Source: Candidatus Eisenbacteria bacterium
GTDB taxonomy: Bacteria; Eisenbacteria; RBG-16-71-46; JACRLI01
Direction of reading: 5' to 3'
Length of the DNA: 64,000 nt
Assembly: GCA_016235265.1 (NCBI GenBank)
Contig: JACRLI010000015.1
Location: forward strand, 463,391 to 527,390
Of the stretch, positions 25,023 through 33,481 are shown piece after piece; the stretch's first letter is position 1; each line of letters opens with the position of its first letter. The translations under genes and the position numbers were made by a program. Under the pieces are notes generated by a model that made no database searches, had not been told where the DNA came from, and saw only the letters and a program-made list of their open reading frames with translations.

Positions 25023-27893
25023 CTAGAAGCCCAGCACCGCGCCGAAGCGGACCATCCTGGGGTTGTCGAAGTTGAGCGGGTTCCGCTGCGCGATCTCGTA
25101 GATCTTGCGGTCGTCCGGGCCCAGCTGCTGGCCCGATTCCAGGTTCAGGAACCCGGTGACGTAGGGATCGCCGGTCCCCAGGTACACGCTGTTCGGGTTG
25201 TACCGGTTCAGCAGGTTGTACACGTAGAGCTGAAGCTCGAGGCTCATCCCCTGGCGCAGCTTCACGGTCTTGTGCGCCTTGAGGTCCAGCGTCACGTTCC
25301 AGGGCTTGTAGCGCGAGTTCAGGTCCCCGACCACGTTGTTGGCGACGGAGAGCTGCGTCACTTCGTCGTAGATCTTCACCGGCGTGTACGGGGTGCCGCT
25401 CTGGGCGTTGAACAGCAGGTTCACGCCCGCGTCGGCCCACAGGTTGCGGTATCCCGCGCCCTCCCGCGACTCGTCGGTGTGGAAGTCGATGTTGGCGGTC
25501 ATCTTGTGCCGCACGTCGAAGTCCAGCGCCGCCACCACCTTGGGCTCCTCGGTGCCCTGCCAGGCGATGTTGCGCTGCGACTGCGGGTTCGACCCGGTGC
25601 CGCGCGCCCACGCGATCGTGTAATTGAAGCTGCCGGACACCTTCTCCGAGCGCCGCAACGTGTAGCCCACGTCGATTCCCCGCAGGGTTCCGAAGTCGGT
25701 GTTGCGGTACGAGGAATAGGAGTTGGGCGCGGCGGCCTGCTGCTTCACCTGCTCCATCCCCTGGATGTCCTTGTACCACAGCGCCACGTCCAGGGCGCTG
25801 GCCTTGCCCAGCTGCTGCGCCACGCCCACCTCCATCTGGGTGGTGCGCTCGGGCTCCAGGTTGGGGTTGCCGAACGGGTAGAAGTACCCGCCGGTGTTCA
25901 CCTTGTAGGTGAGGTAGCGGTAGTTGGTGTACAGGTCCTGGAGGTTCGGCAGCTGGTAGAACAGGCCGTAGTTGAACCGGAAGTCCGTCTTGTCGGACAC
26001 CGGGAAGCTCACGCCCAGCCGGGGGCTGAACTTGGTGGAGGCCTTGGCGTCCACGAGCACGGCGTTGCCGGTCGGGATCCAGGTCTCGTTGCCCTGGCCG
26101 TCGACCACCAGCGAGTCCAGCGGGTGGGCCGGGTCGGCCAGCCGCTTGGTGCGGGGCGCCAGGTAGTCCCAGCGGATCCCCAGGTTGGCGATCAGCCCCT
26201 CGTACTCCACCTTGTCCTGCAGGTACACCGCGGCCAGCAGCGGGTGCTTGGCCAGGTTGTCCCGGTTGTCGATCTTGTTGTTGCTGGCCTTCACCAGCAC
26301 GCCCAGCGAATCGCGCAGGTCATCCAGGTACTCGTCGTCGGTCTCGCGGCCGAACGGGTCGAACCCGTAGTACACGACGTCGTCGTTCTGGTAGTCCAGC
26401 CGGCCCATCACGGTGGGGTACAGGTGGCGGTAGTAGCGCAGCGAGTGGCGCTGGACGTCGCCACCCACCTTCAGCGTGTGGTGGCGGGTGAGCTGGTTGG
26501 TGTAGTCCAGCTTGCCCTCCACGTAGGTGCCCTTGCGGTGGAAGAAATCGTCGTCCACGTGACCCGCGGCGAAGAAGTCGTCGTTGTACGCGAACAGCGG
26601 GTTGGAGGTGTTTCCGCGCAGCCCTTCGCTGTAGCGAAGCACGTCGTTGAAGTACACGCCGTCGCCGCGGATGCGCTCGTTGCCGCTGGTCGAGATCGCC
26701 GCCGTGAGGTAGCTGGTGGTGTTCAGCGTGCGGTTGAGCGTGATCGAGGCGGTGTTGTTGAAGTCGTGATACCTCGGCATGTGCGCGGTGTTGAAGCGGT
26801 ATTCATTCTGGTAGCGCCGCCAGTCGTCGCGACTTCCCAGGACCGAGACCTTCACGTTGGTCATCGCGTCCGGACGCCAGGCCAGCTTGCCCTGCCAGGT
26901 CCAGCCGGTCAGGAAGTTGTTGGGCAGGATGCCCGCGTGCAGCACCTCGCCGTCCGGCGAGACCATGTTCGGGCGCGGCGCGCGGTCGCGGTTGTTGCGC
27001 ACCTCGGCCGCCAGGAAGAACGTCAGCTTCTCGCTGCCCGGGATCACCGGGCCGGAGAACTGCCCGTTGTACACCAGGTTGCCGTAGCTGCGGGCCCCGG
27101 TCCACTTGTTGGTGCCGTAGTCGGTCAGGAACTCCACGTTGCCCGCGAAGCTCTTGCCGCCCTCCTTGGTGATCACGTTCACGATGCCGGAGGACACGCG
27201 GCCATACTCGGCGTTGAAACCGCCCACGATGGTGGCCACCTCGAGCACCGCGTTCTGGTTGATGGCGGTGGTGGAGCTGCCGGTCAGCGGGTCCTGGGTG
27301 GAGAAGCCATCCACGAAGTAGGCCACCGAGTTGGAGCGGCCGCCGCGCAGGTACAGCGACGGCGCGTTGGAGGCCTCGATGTCGTTGGCGTACCGGCCCT
27401 GGGTCACCACGCCTGCCTGCTGGGCCACCGCGTCGCGGTAGCCGCGCGTGGGCATGGCCTGGATCTCCTCGCCGGTGATCACGCGCGTCGAGCCGGTGGC
27501 GTCCCGCTGGATCAGCGGCCGCTCCCCGGTGACGATCGATTCCTTCAGGGTGGTGGCGGTGGTGGGGTTGAGCTGTGCGTTCAGCTGGGTGGAGAAGTCG
27601 GGCACGATCGTGACATCGGGACGGGAAACACCCTCGTAGCCGATGATGCCGATCTTCACCGTGTATCGCCCCGCGGGGATGTTGAGGAGGAAGTAGGCCC
27701 CCCGCTCATCCGACTGGGCTCCCCGCTGCAGGGCAGGAATGGTGACATTGGCGAAGGGGACGGGCTTGCCGGTCTTGGCGTCGGTGACGACGCCCTCCAT
27801 CTTGCCCGTCGTCCCAGCCCATAGCGGCGCGGCAACAAAAAAGACGCCCATCAAGGCAAGCAAGGCGCCTTTGAGTCCGCTGGCTCGTTCCAT
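25023..27893 (-). CDS. TonB-dependent receptor with carboxypeptidase-regulatory-like domain
   Basis: 956 residues. A signal peptide (to A-P-L-W-A-G) is followed by a CarboxypepD_reg-like Ig domain (about residues 30-110, GVVTDAKTGKPVPFANVTIP). Next come a plug (about 120-230, with YFVDGFSTQDPLTG and VNVITKEGGK) and a 22-strand-type barrel to the C-terminal F (RFGAVLGF). This SusC-like form imports oligomers or exports surface proteins in FCB bacteria. The start MERASGLK follows AAAGGAG. It is the first gene of the receptor / FlgD-type protein / PorV-like operon. The ligand cannot be told from sequence. Confidence 0.92.
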   Translation of the reverse strand: MERASGLKGALLALMGVFFVAAPLWAGTTGKMEGVVTDAKTGKPVPFANVTIPALQRGAQSDERGAYFLLNIPAGRYTVKIGIIGYEGVSRPDVTIVPDFSTQLNAQLNPTTATTLKESIVTGERPLIQRDATGSTRVITGEEIQAMPTRGYRDAVAQQAGVVTQGRYANDIEASNAPSLYLRGGRSNSVAYFVDGFSTQDPLTGSSTTAINQNAVLEVATIVGGFNAEYGRVSSGIVNVITKEGGKSFAGNVEFLTDYGTNKWTGARSYGNLVYNGQFSGPVIPGSEKLTFFLAAEVRNNRDRAPRPNMVSPDGEVLHAGILPNNFLTGWTWQGKLAWRPDAMTNVKVSVLGSRDDWRRYQNEYRFNTAHMPRYHDFNNTASITLNRTLNTTSYLTAAISTSGNERIRGDGVYFNDVLRYSEGLRGNTSNPLFAYNDDFFAAGHVDDDFFHRKGTYVEGKLDYTNQLTRHHTLKVGGDVQRHSLRYYRHLYPTVMGRLDYQNDDVVYYGFDPFGRETDDEYLDDLRDSLGVLVKASNNKIDNRDNLAKHPLLAAVYLQDKVEYEGLIANLGIRWDYLAPRTKRLADPAHPLDSLVVDGQGNETWIPTGNAVLVDAKASTKFSPRLGVSFPVSDKTDFRFNYGLFYQLPNLQDLYTNYRYLTYKVNTGGYFYPFGNPNLEPERTTQMEVGVAQQLGKASALDVALWYKDIQGMEQVKQQAAAPNSYSSYRNTDFGTLRGIDVGYTLRRSEKVSGSFNYTIAWARGTGSNPQSQRNIAWQGTEEPKVVAALDFDVRHKMTANIDFHTDESREGAGYRNLWADAGVNLLFNAQSGTPYTPVKIYDEVTQLSVANNVVGDLNSRYKPWNVTLDLKAHKTVKLRQGMSLELQLYVYNLLNRYNPNSVYLGTGDPYVTGFLNLESGQQLGPDDRKIYEIAQRNPLNFDNPRMVRFGAVLGF

Positions 27894-28095
27894 CGGTTGA
27901 ACTCCTTTCCAGGCTACTCGGTCCACCGCGGCAGAAGAACCGGTCCCGCCCCTCGCGGAAAGCGGCGGGATGAAGCCTACTCCTCAAGTCGAATTCCATT
28001 TCAACCCGGAGACTGCTTATCTTGCGTTCGAAGGAAGTCTTCCCGAACGTACCTCCTGTTCACATATGGGTACACCGGCGCTCACGCGCCGCGAA

Positions 28096-28125
28096 ACATT
28101 ACTGGCATAGCATGGTGTGAGCCAA
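28096..28125 (-). promoter_or_regulatory. Possible promoter of the TonB-receptor operon
   Basis: TTGGCT and TAATGT are 18 bases apart, in the 253-base gap upstream of the receptor gene. This would give a leader of about 200 bases. A nearby TTGACA (28135-28140) has no -10 at good spacing. Confidence 0.3.
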
Positions 28126-28146
28126 CCGCGAACTTGTCAAGAGGAG

Positions 28147-29034
28147 TTAGCGGGCGGCGCCGCCGGAGGGACTTTCGGGAAGACGTCGGGCGCACCGGAA
28201 GTACCCGGGGAGTTCATCCAGGTAGTCGACGTCCTGGGGGCGCAGGGAATTCACGCGCACCTGGCCGAAGGCATGAACGTATTTCGCCGCACCGAGATAT
28301 ATCGCAACGTGAGTGATACTCGAATCGCTCTTGCCGAAGAAAAGCAGATCTCCCGCCCTGAGCGCCTGCGCGCGGCTCAAACCCACGGCGCTTCCGCGGC
28401 GCACCTGGTCCCGCGCGTCGCGGGGCAGCGCCGTGCCGGCCAATTCCGCGGCAAGCTGGACGAGACCTGAGCAGTCCAGCCCCCACCCGGTTCGCCCGCC
28501 CCACACGTAGGGCACGCCCGTGAAACGCAGCGCATTCTCAACAAGGGAGCGGCGCGAGAAGCGCCCCGGCCGGGCCAGCGCCCCGGAGGGCAGATGACCC
28601 CGCGATCCGTCGGGCAGCTCCACCAGGGTGCGCCGCGCCGCGGTGCGCACGCGGACCACGCGCGCCCCCGCGGGCAGGTGCAGCCCCGGCCTTCCCGGGA
28701 CCGCGAAGCGTAACTCGGAGCTGACCGCCTGGACCACCATCCCGCCCGCGAAGGCCCGCGCGCGCGCCGCCGCACAGGGCCGCAGGCCGGGGGTGCGCGC
28801 ATATCCCTCGTAGCCGTCGGGGGTCCGGAGCCGGCACCAGTCGGGGCCGGTGGACAGCAGGCGCACGGGAGTGCCCAGGGCGGCATCGCTGACGCGTTCC
28901 GAGCAGGGGTCGGCCTCGCGGTGGATGGGTGCCATGGCCACGTCCACCAGCGCGTGTCCCGGCGCGGCGGGGAGCCGCCGGGCCGCCGGGCGCGCAGGGC
29001 GTGCGGGGAGACGGCCACCCCGGGCGGGCATCAT
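28147..29034 (-). CDS. Secreted NlpC/P60 (C40) peptidoglycan peptidase
   Basis: 295 residues. An Arg/Ala/Pro-rich N terminus is followed by one or two SH3b-like domains (around residues 45-170, with LLSTGPDWCRLRTPDGYEGY). The NlpC/P60 domain has catalytic C188 (L-D-C-S-G), H242 (I-T-H-V-A-I-Y) and H254 (Y-V-H-A-F). Such enzymes cut the D-Glu-diaminoacid bond of wall peptides. The start at 29034 overlaps the GWxTD gene stop by four bases (ATGA); the frame upstream is only a shadow of that gene. The N terminus lacks a clean signal peptide, so export is inferred from the family. Confidence 0.88.
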   Translation of the reverse strand: MMPARGGRLPARPARPAARRLPAAPGHALVDVAMAPIHREADPCSERVSDAALGTPVRLLSTGPDWCRLRTPDGYEGYARTPGLRPCAAARARAFAGGMVVQAVSSELRFAVPGRPGLHLPAGARVVRVRTAARRTLVELPDGSRGHLPSGALARPGRFSRRSLVENALRFTGVPYVWGGRTGWGLDCSGLVQLAAELAGTALPRDARDQVRRGSAVGLSRAQALRAGDLLFFGKSDSSITHVAIYLGAAKYVHAFGQVRVNSLRPQDVDYLDELPGYFRCARRLPESPSGGAAR

Positions 29035-30311
29035 CCGCCCCGCTGGTCGACCAGCTCGAAGCGGCCGAAGCCGGTGCGATCCACGAAGAAGAAAGTCATG
29101 CGGGTGGGCTCGTTGTAGTACCAGATCTCCACGGCCGACTCGGTGGCGGTGCGTGGGCGCTGCTCCATCTGGTCGGGCGGGCCGTACTTGATGTAGATCC
29201 TGCCCATGTCGGTGCGCCAGCCCGGCCCCAGCCCCTTCCCGGAGAAGTGCTGGGTGGCGTACCGCACGCGGCGGAAGAACTCCCGCTCCGCGGGGTTGCC
29301 CTTGCCGCCCGGGTCTGGATTGTGGCGGTCCCAGAAGCGGTTCCACCGCGCCTGGCGCTCGGGGGCGGGGCAGTCCCGCAGAGAGTCCAGCTCGTCGCTT
29401 CGCGCCACCAGAGCCAGCATCTCGATGACCTCGGAGAAGTGTTCGTCGAACACGATCCGGGTCTCGTCCATCTCGAAGCGCAACTGGCGGCGCTCCTTTT
29501 CCCCGCCCCAGCGTGCCTGGACCTCCAGAAGGTAGCCACCCACTCCCAGGCGATCCACGGGGGGGCGCAGCAGGTAGGCCGCAACGCCGTCCTTCACGCG
29601 CGCCACTCCGGGGGCGTCGGCCAGCTCGGCGCCGCTCTCGTCAAAGATGCGCAGGCGCAGCTCCACGGTGTCCGGACCGGGGCCCTGCACGTAGGCTTCG
29701 CCAAAGCAGGCCAGCCGCGGCAGAGGGTTGCCGAACACCAGGGAGACCGAGGGACGGATCGAATCGCGCCGCGGCGGGCCCAGGGAATCCGCCAGGGCGC
29801 CCAGCTGGATGTCGCCCAGCCGCAGCGAGGGCCCGCGCCCGCCCGATCTCGGGCCCGGGCCTTCCACGGTGGTCTCCAACTCGGTGGCATTGGAGGCGTC
29901 GGCGTTGAGGTCGCGCACCTCCACGCGCACGCGGTAGCGGCCGGGCGGAACCGGGAAGCGACGCCGCTCCCGTATCACCGGCTCCCGGCGGTTCAGCTGG
30001 CCATAGTGGTCCAAGGAGACCGCGCGGCGCCACACGTCGCCTCCGCGCAGCTCGTCGCGCGAGTCGTACAGGCTGACGGCGATGTCCACCTCTGCGCGGA
30101 AGCCTCCGCCCTCCCGAATGAACGAGAGCTCCGAGGCGCCGATCTCCAGGGCCACCTCCACCAGCGGGGCGCCCGAGGTGTCGCGGAAGCTGGCACAGCT
30201 GGTGGTAAACGCGGGCCGGCGGTCCATGGCCGGCATCTGCGCCCGGGCCGCGGAGGGCGGGATCGCAATCGGGAGCGCGAGGAGCCACAGCAGGGTCAGA
30301 GAGCGTCGCAT
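29031..30311 (-). CDS. GWxTD-domain secreted protein
   Basis: 426 residues with a signal peptide (MRRSLTLL to A-R-A-Q). The middle is beta-rich (VALEIGASELSFIREG; RYRVRVEVRDLNAD). The C-terminal GWxTD domain reads G-W-R-T-D-M-G-R-I-Y-I-K-Y-G-P-P-D and later VEIWYYNEP. The domain is widespread in Acidobacteria, Gemmatimonadota and relatives, without an established function. It is translationally coupled to an NlpC/P60 peptidase, which suggests envelope work. The start follows a TAGCCT box by seven bases with no ribosome binding site. Confidence 0.88.
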   Translation of the reverse strand: MRRSLTLLWLLALPIAIPPSAARAQMPAMDRRPAFTTSCASFRDTSGAPLVEVALEIGASELSFIREGGGFRAEVDIAVSLYDSRDELRGGDVWRRAVSLDHYGQLNRREPVIRERRRFPVPPGRYRVRVEVRDLNADASNATELETTVEGPGPRSGGRGPSLRLGDIQLGALADSLGPPRRDSIRPSVSLVFGNPLPRLACFGEAYVQGPGPDTVELRLRIFDESGAELADAPGVARVKDGVAAYLLRPPVDRLGVGGYLLEVQARWGGEKERRQLRFEMDETRIVFDEHFSEVIEMLALVARSDELDSLRDCPAPERQARWNRFWDRHNPDPGGKGNPAEREFFRRVRYATQHFSGKGLGPGWRTDMGRIYIKYGPPDQMEQRPRTATESAVEIWYYNEPTRMTFFFVDRTGFGRFELVDQRGG

Positions 30312-30318
30312 CCCGTCG

Positions 30319-30324
30319 AGGCTA
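30319..30324 (-). promoter_or_regulatory. Candidate -10 box for a leaderless GWxTD transcript
   Basis: TGC-TAGCCT (extended -10 form) ends seven bases before the ATG at 30311, with no Shine-Dalgarno sequence. The -35 is not convincing. Confidence 0.35.
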
Positions 30325-30448
30325 GCACACCGGCGCGCCGGATGGCGCGCCGAAAGCGCGCCCGGCCGACCGAATCCGCGGCGGACATTCCCGCTCGGCC
30401 TTCGAGCCGGCCACGATCCCGGAGCCGACGCGACGGCGGCTTCGCGCA

Positions 30449-30477
30449 TTGACGCCGGGGCCTTCGCGTCCTACCAT
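30449..30477 (+). promoter_or_regulatory. Promoter of the M6 protease gene
   Basis: TTGACG and TACCAT are separated by 17 bases, about 80 bases before the ATG at 30557. Confidence 0.5.
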
Positions 30478-30556
30478 TAGGCTACGGTCGGGTGAGGATC
30501 CCGGCCCCGTGCCCTACCCCTCGGCAGTGACCGAACCCTACCCCTGGCAGGCTGCG

Positions 30557-33481
30557 ATGAATGCGTTCGCGCGCTCCGGCCTCGCGGGGGCCCTGGGACT
30601 GGCCCTCTGGGTCCTCTCGAGTCCCGTCTACGCTCTCACCCCTCCGGTGCGCGACGGCTTCCCTGAAATCGTGCGGCTCCGCGCCGCCGAGGGCGTGTTT
30701 GCGCCCCACCCGGACCCGGGCGGGGCCCCCTTGGCCACGCTCCCGCGGCGCCCGTTCGCGCCCGCCGCGTCGGCGGACACCGCGCGCCGCGCCCTGGTGG
30801 TGCCCACGGACTTCGCCGACCAGCCGTCGGTGTACTCCTCGGACAGCCTGCGCTGGCTGCTGTTCGAGTTGCGCTCCAGCGGGCCGGGCACCGGCTCGCT
30901 CCGCGACTATTACCGCGACGTCTCGCTGAACCAGCTCGATGTGACCGGCGCGGTGCACCCCTGGATCCGGGCCCGCTACCCCAAGAACTACTACGCGGCG
31001 TACCACTTCGGCCTCGGCGGCCTCTCCCCCACGACCCACAACGCGACCACGCTGGTGACCGAAATGGTCCAGGCCCTGGACAGCCTGGGGGTAGACTTTT
31101 CGCCCTATGACGTGAACGGCGACGGCTACGTGGACGCCCTGTGGATCGTGCACAGCGGCCAGGGTGGGGAATACAACATGTCGGACGGCACCAATATCTG
31201 GTCGCACCAGAGCTCGCTCTCCGCGTGGGGGCTGCCGCCGTACATGACGCACACGCCGTGGCCCGGTCACCCGGGACAGTTCCTGCAGGTCAACCGCTAC
31301 ATCGTCCTGCCCGAGATGAGCAGCGTGCGCCCCGGGGAATTCACCGAGATCGGCACCTACTGCCATGAGTACGGGCACACCCTGGGTCTGCCCGACCTGT
31401 ACAGCACCGTGGGCCCGCCCTACCCGGGCGTGGGCAACTGGGACCTCATGGCCGGCGGCGCGCACGGGGGCGATGGTCACCACCCCGAGTGTCCCTCGCA
31501 GCCGGGCGCTTGGACGCGCGCGTGGCTGGGCTGGCTGCCGCCCTCGAACGTGAGCGCCGAGGGGCCGGTGCGGATCGAGCCCACCGAGACCACGCCCGCC
31601 TCGCTCAAGCTGTGGAGCGACGGCCGGCCCCAGAACGAATACTACCTGCTGGAGAACCGCCACCCGCTGGGCTGGGACCGCTACCTTCCCGGCGGAGGGC
31701 TGCTGGTGTGGCACGTGGATGACGCCCTGGTGGCCGCCGGCCTGCCCACGAACTCGGTGCAGTCCTATCCCACGTTCGGCGTGCGGGTCATGGAAGCCGA
31801 CGGGCTCGGCGACCTGTACCTCGGCGTGAACCGCGGTGACGCCGGCGACGTCTACCCCGGCTACTCGCGAAACACCGCCCTGGACGACGCCAGCGTGCCG
31901 GTCTCGCGGGACAACCGCGGCGCCAACCCCAACGTGGCGGTGCGCGGTGTGCGGCTGAACTCCGACCGCTCGGTGGAGGCGTACCTGGCGTTCACTCCCG
32001 ACCGCTGGCAGCCAGCGGGAACGGTGCGCGGTCCGGCGGGAACCCTGGCGCTCTCGGGTGGGGCGGGCTACACCGCGGTCACCGACGGTTCCGGATCGCT
32101 GCACCTGCTCTGGGCGGACGACTCGCAGGGGACGTTCCACGTGTATTGCCTGACCCGCCCGCTGGGGATGCGCTGGGAGGCCGCGCCCACGCAGCTGGAC
32201 CAGTCCGAGGGAGCCTACACGTTCTCGGTCGCCACGGACGCGGACGGCGGCCTGATGGCGGCATGGACGCAGTATTCGGGCGGGCGCTCGCAGCTGGTCG
32301 CGCGCCATCGGTCCGCCGGGGGCACCTGGGAACCGCAGCAGGTGCTGCGGGACGGGGTCACCATCTCGTCCGTCCCGTCGCTGACGGGGGATTCGCGCGG
32401 GCTGGTGGCGTGCGCCTGGGCGGAACGAATGGCCACGGTGCCGGAGCGCGTGCTGTTGATGACCTGGAGCAACCCCGTGGGCTGGAATCTCTCCCCGTTC
32501 GTGCTCCCCGAAGACTCCGTCACCAGCCAGCCCGCGGTGGTGGCCGACGCCCGCGACGGGCTCCACCTCGCGTACCTGCTCAAGAGCGGCGTGAATGTCG
32601 GTCTCTACCACACCTCCCGGCCGTATGGCGACGTGGCCTGGTCGCGGCCCAACGGGCCCCTGGCGTTGGGCCGGCTGGTGCGCCAGCCCTGCATCGCGGC
32701 GCTGGACAGCGACTGCGTGGTGGTGGCCTGGCGCGATGCCGGCGGCGGCAAGGACGTGATCATGTACCGGCGGCTCAACTCCGCGATCTGGGAGTCGCCC
32801 AAGGGGCCCACCGGAACCTCCCTGGGCTCGGCCTGGCCGTTCTCCATGGTGAGTGATGCCGCCAGCAAGCGACTGACCTTCGTTTGGGACAGCGACCCGG
32901 GAGACGGGATGCGCGTGATGTACCGCGACATCGGCCTGGAGTCGGCCTGGGACGCCGGCGAGCACGTGCTCGCGGGCCCGGACTCGGGTGGAGCATCTTC
33001 GCCCGGCGCGGTGCGCGGCGCCTCCGGCGGCATGGCGGTGGTGTGGCTGCAGAACGGGCGCGTGCACGTGCGGACCCGGCTGGGCACGGTCCCGGTGGGC
33101 CGGCCGCCCCAGATCGTGCCGCTGCCATCCTCGCCCTCGCACCTGGGGCAGAGCCGGCCCAACCCCATGAACCCCCACGCGGTGATCCCGTTCCGCGTGC
33201 CTGAATCCGGCGCAGTCCTGCCCGCCGGCGGGTCGGCCGCGCGTGGAGCCGGGGTGCCCGCACCTGCGGCTGCGGCGGGCCGCGTGAGCCTGGCCATCCT
33301 GGACGTGACCGGCCGGCGGGTGCGCATCCTGCTGGATGGGCCCCGCGATCCGGGCAGTTACGAAGCGACCTGGGATGGCCGGCTCGAAGACGGACGGCGC
33401 GCGCCCTCGGGGGTCTACTTCTATCGCCTGGACCTGGGGAGCGGCCGTGTCGAAACCCGCAAGCTGCTGCTGGTCCGCTAG
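30557..33481 (+). CDS. Secreted M6-family metalloprotease with FlgD-like C-terminal domain
   Basis: 974 residues. A signal peptide (MNAFARSG to V-Y-A, about residue 24) is followed by an M6 (immune-inhibitor-A-like) domain with the zinc motif H270-E-Y-G-H274-T-L-G-L-P-D. A calcium-site-like D-V-N-G-D-G-Y-V-D lies at about 185-193. Residues 500-870 hold repeated beta segments of a propeller or sialidase-like region (LHLLWADDSQGT, LMAAWTQYSGG). The last 75 residues (LAILDVTGRRVRILLDG to SGVYFYRLDLGSG) match FlgD-Ig/type IX-like sorting domains. This is the same tail type as the 987-residue protein of the receptor operon, hinting at one export route. The beta-helix gene starts inside its end. 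Confidence 0.9.
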   Translation: MNAFARSGLAGALGLALWVLSSPVYALTPPVRDGFPEIVRLRAAEGVFAPHPDPGGAPLATLPRRPFAPAASADTARRALVVPTDFADQPSVYSSDSLRWLLFELRSSGPGTGSLRDYYRDVSLNQLDVTGAVHPWIRARYPKNYYAAYHFGLGGLSPTTHNATTLVTEMVQALDSLGVDFSPYDVNGDGYVDALWIVHSGQGGEYNMSDGTNIWSHQSSLSAWGLPPYMTHTPWPGHPGQFLQVNRYIVLPEMSSVRPGEFTEIGTYCHEYGHTLGLPDLYSTVGPPYPGVGNWDLMAGGAHGGDGHHPECPSQPGAWTRAWLGWLPPSNVSAEGPVRIEPTETTPASLKLWSDGRPQNEYYLLENRHPLGWDRYLPGGGLLVWHVDDALVAAGLPTNSVQSYPTFGVRVMEADGLGDLYLGVNRGDAGDVYPGYSRNTALDDASVPVSRDNRGANPNVAVRGVRLNSDRSVEAYLAFTPDRWQPAGTVRGPAGTLALSGGAGYTAVTDGSGSLHLLWADDSQGTFHVYCLTRPLGMRWEAAPTQLDQSEGAYTFSVATDADGGLMAAWTQYSGGRSQLVARHRSAGGTWEPQQVLRDGVTISSVPSLTGDSRGLVACAWAERMATVPERVLLMTWSNPVGWNLSPFVLPEDSVTSQPAVVADARDGLHLAYLLKSGVNVGLYHTSRPYGDVAWSRPNGPLALGRLVRQPCIAALDSDCVVVAWRDAGGGKDVIMYRRLNSAIWESPKGPTGTSLGSAWPFSMVSDAASKRLTFVWDSDPGDGMRVMYRDIGLESAWDAGEHVLAGPDSGGASSPGAVRGASGGMAVVWLQNGRVHVRTRLGTVPVGRPPQIVPLPSSPSHLGQSRPNPMNPHAVIPFRVPESGAVLPAGGSAARGAGVPAPAAAAGRVSLAILDVTGRRVRILLDGPRDPGSYEATWDGRLEDGRRAPSGVYFYRLDLGSGRVETRKLLLVR

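Noticed and set aside
28135-28140. TTGACA as -35 of the TonB-receptor operon
   Set aside because: No acceptable -10 lies 16-19 bases downstream; CACCAT is poor. TTGGCT-18-TAATGT nearby is somewhat better.
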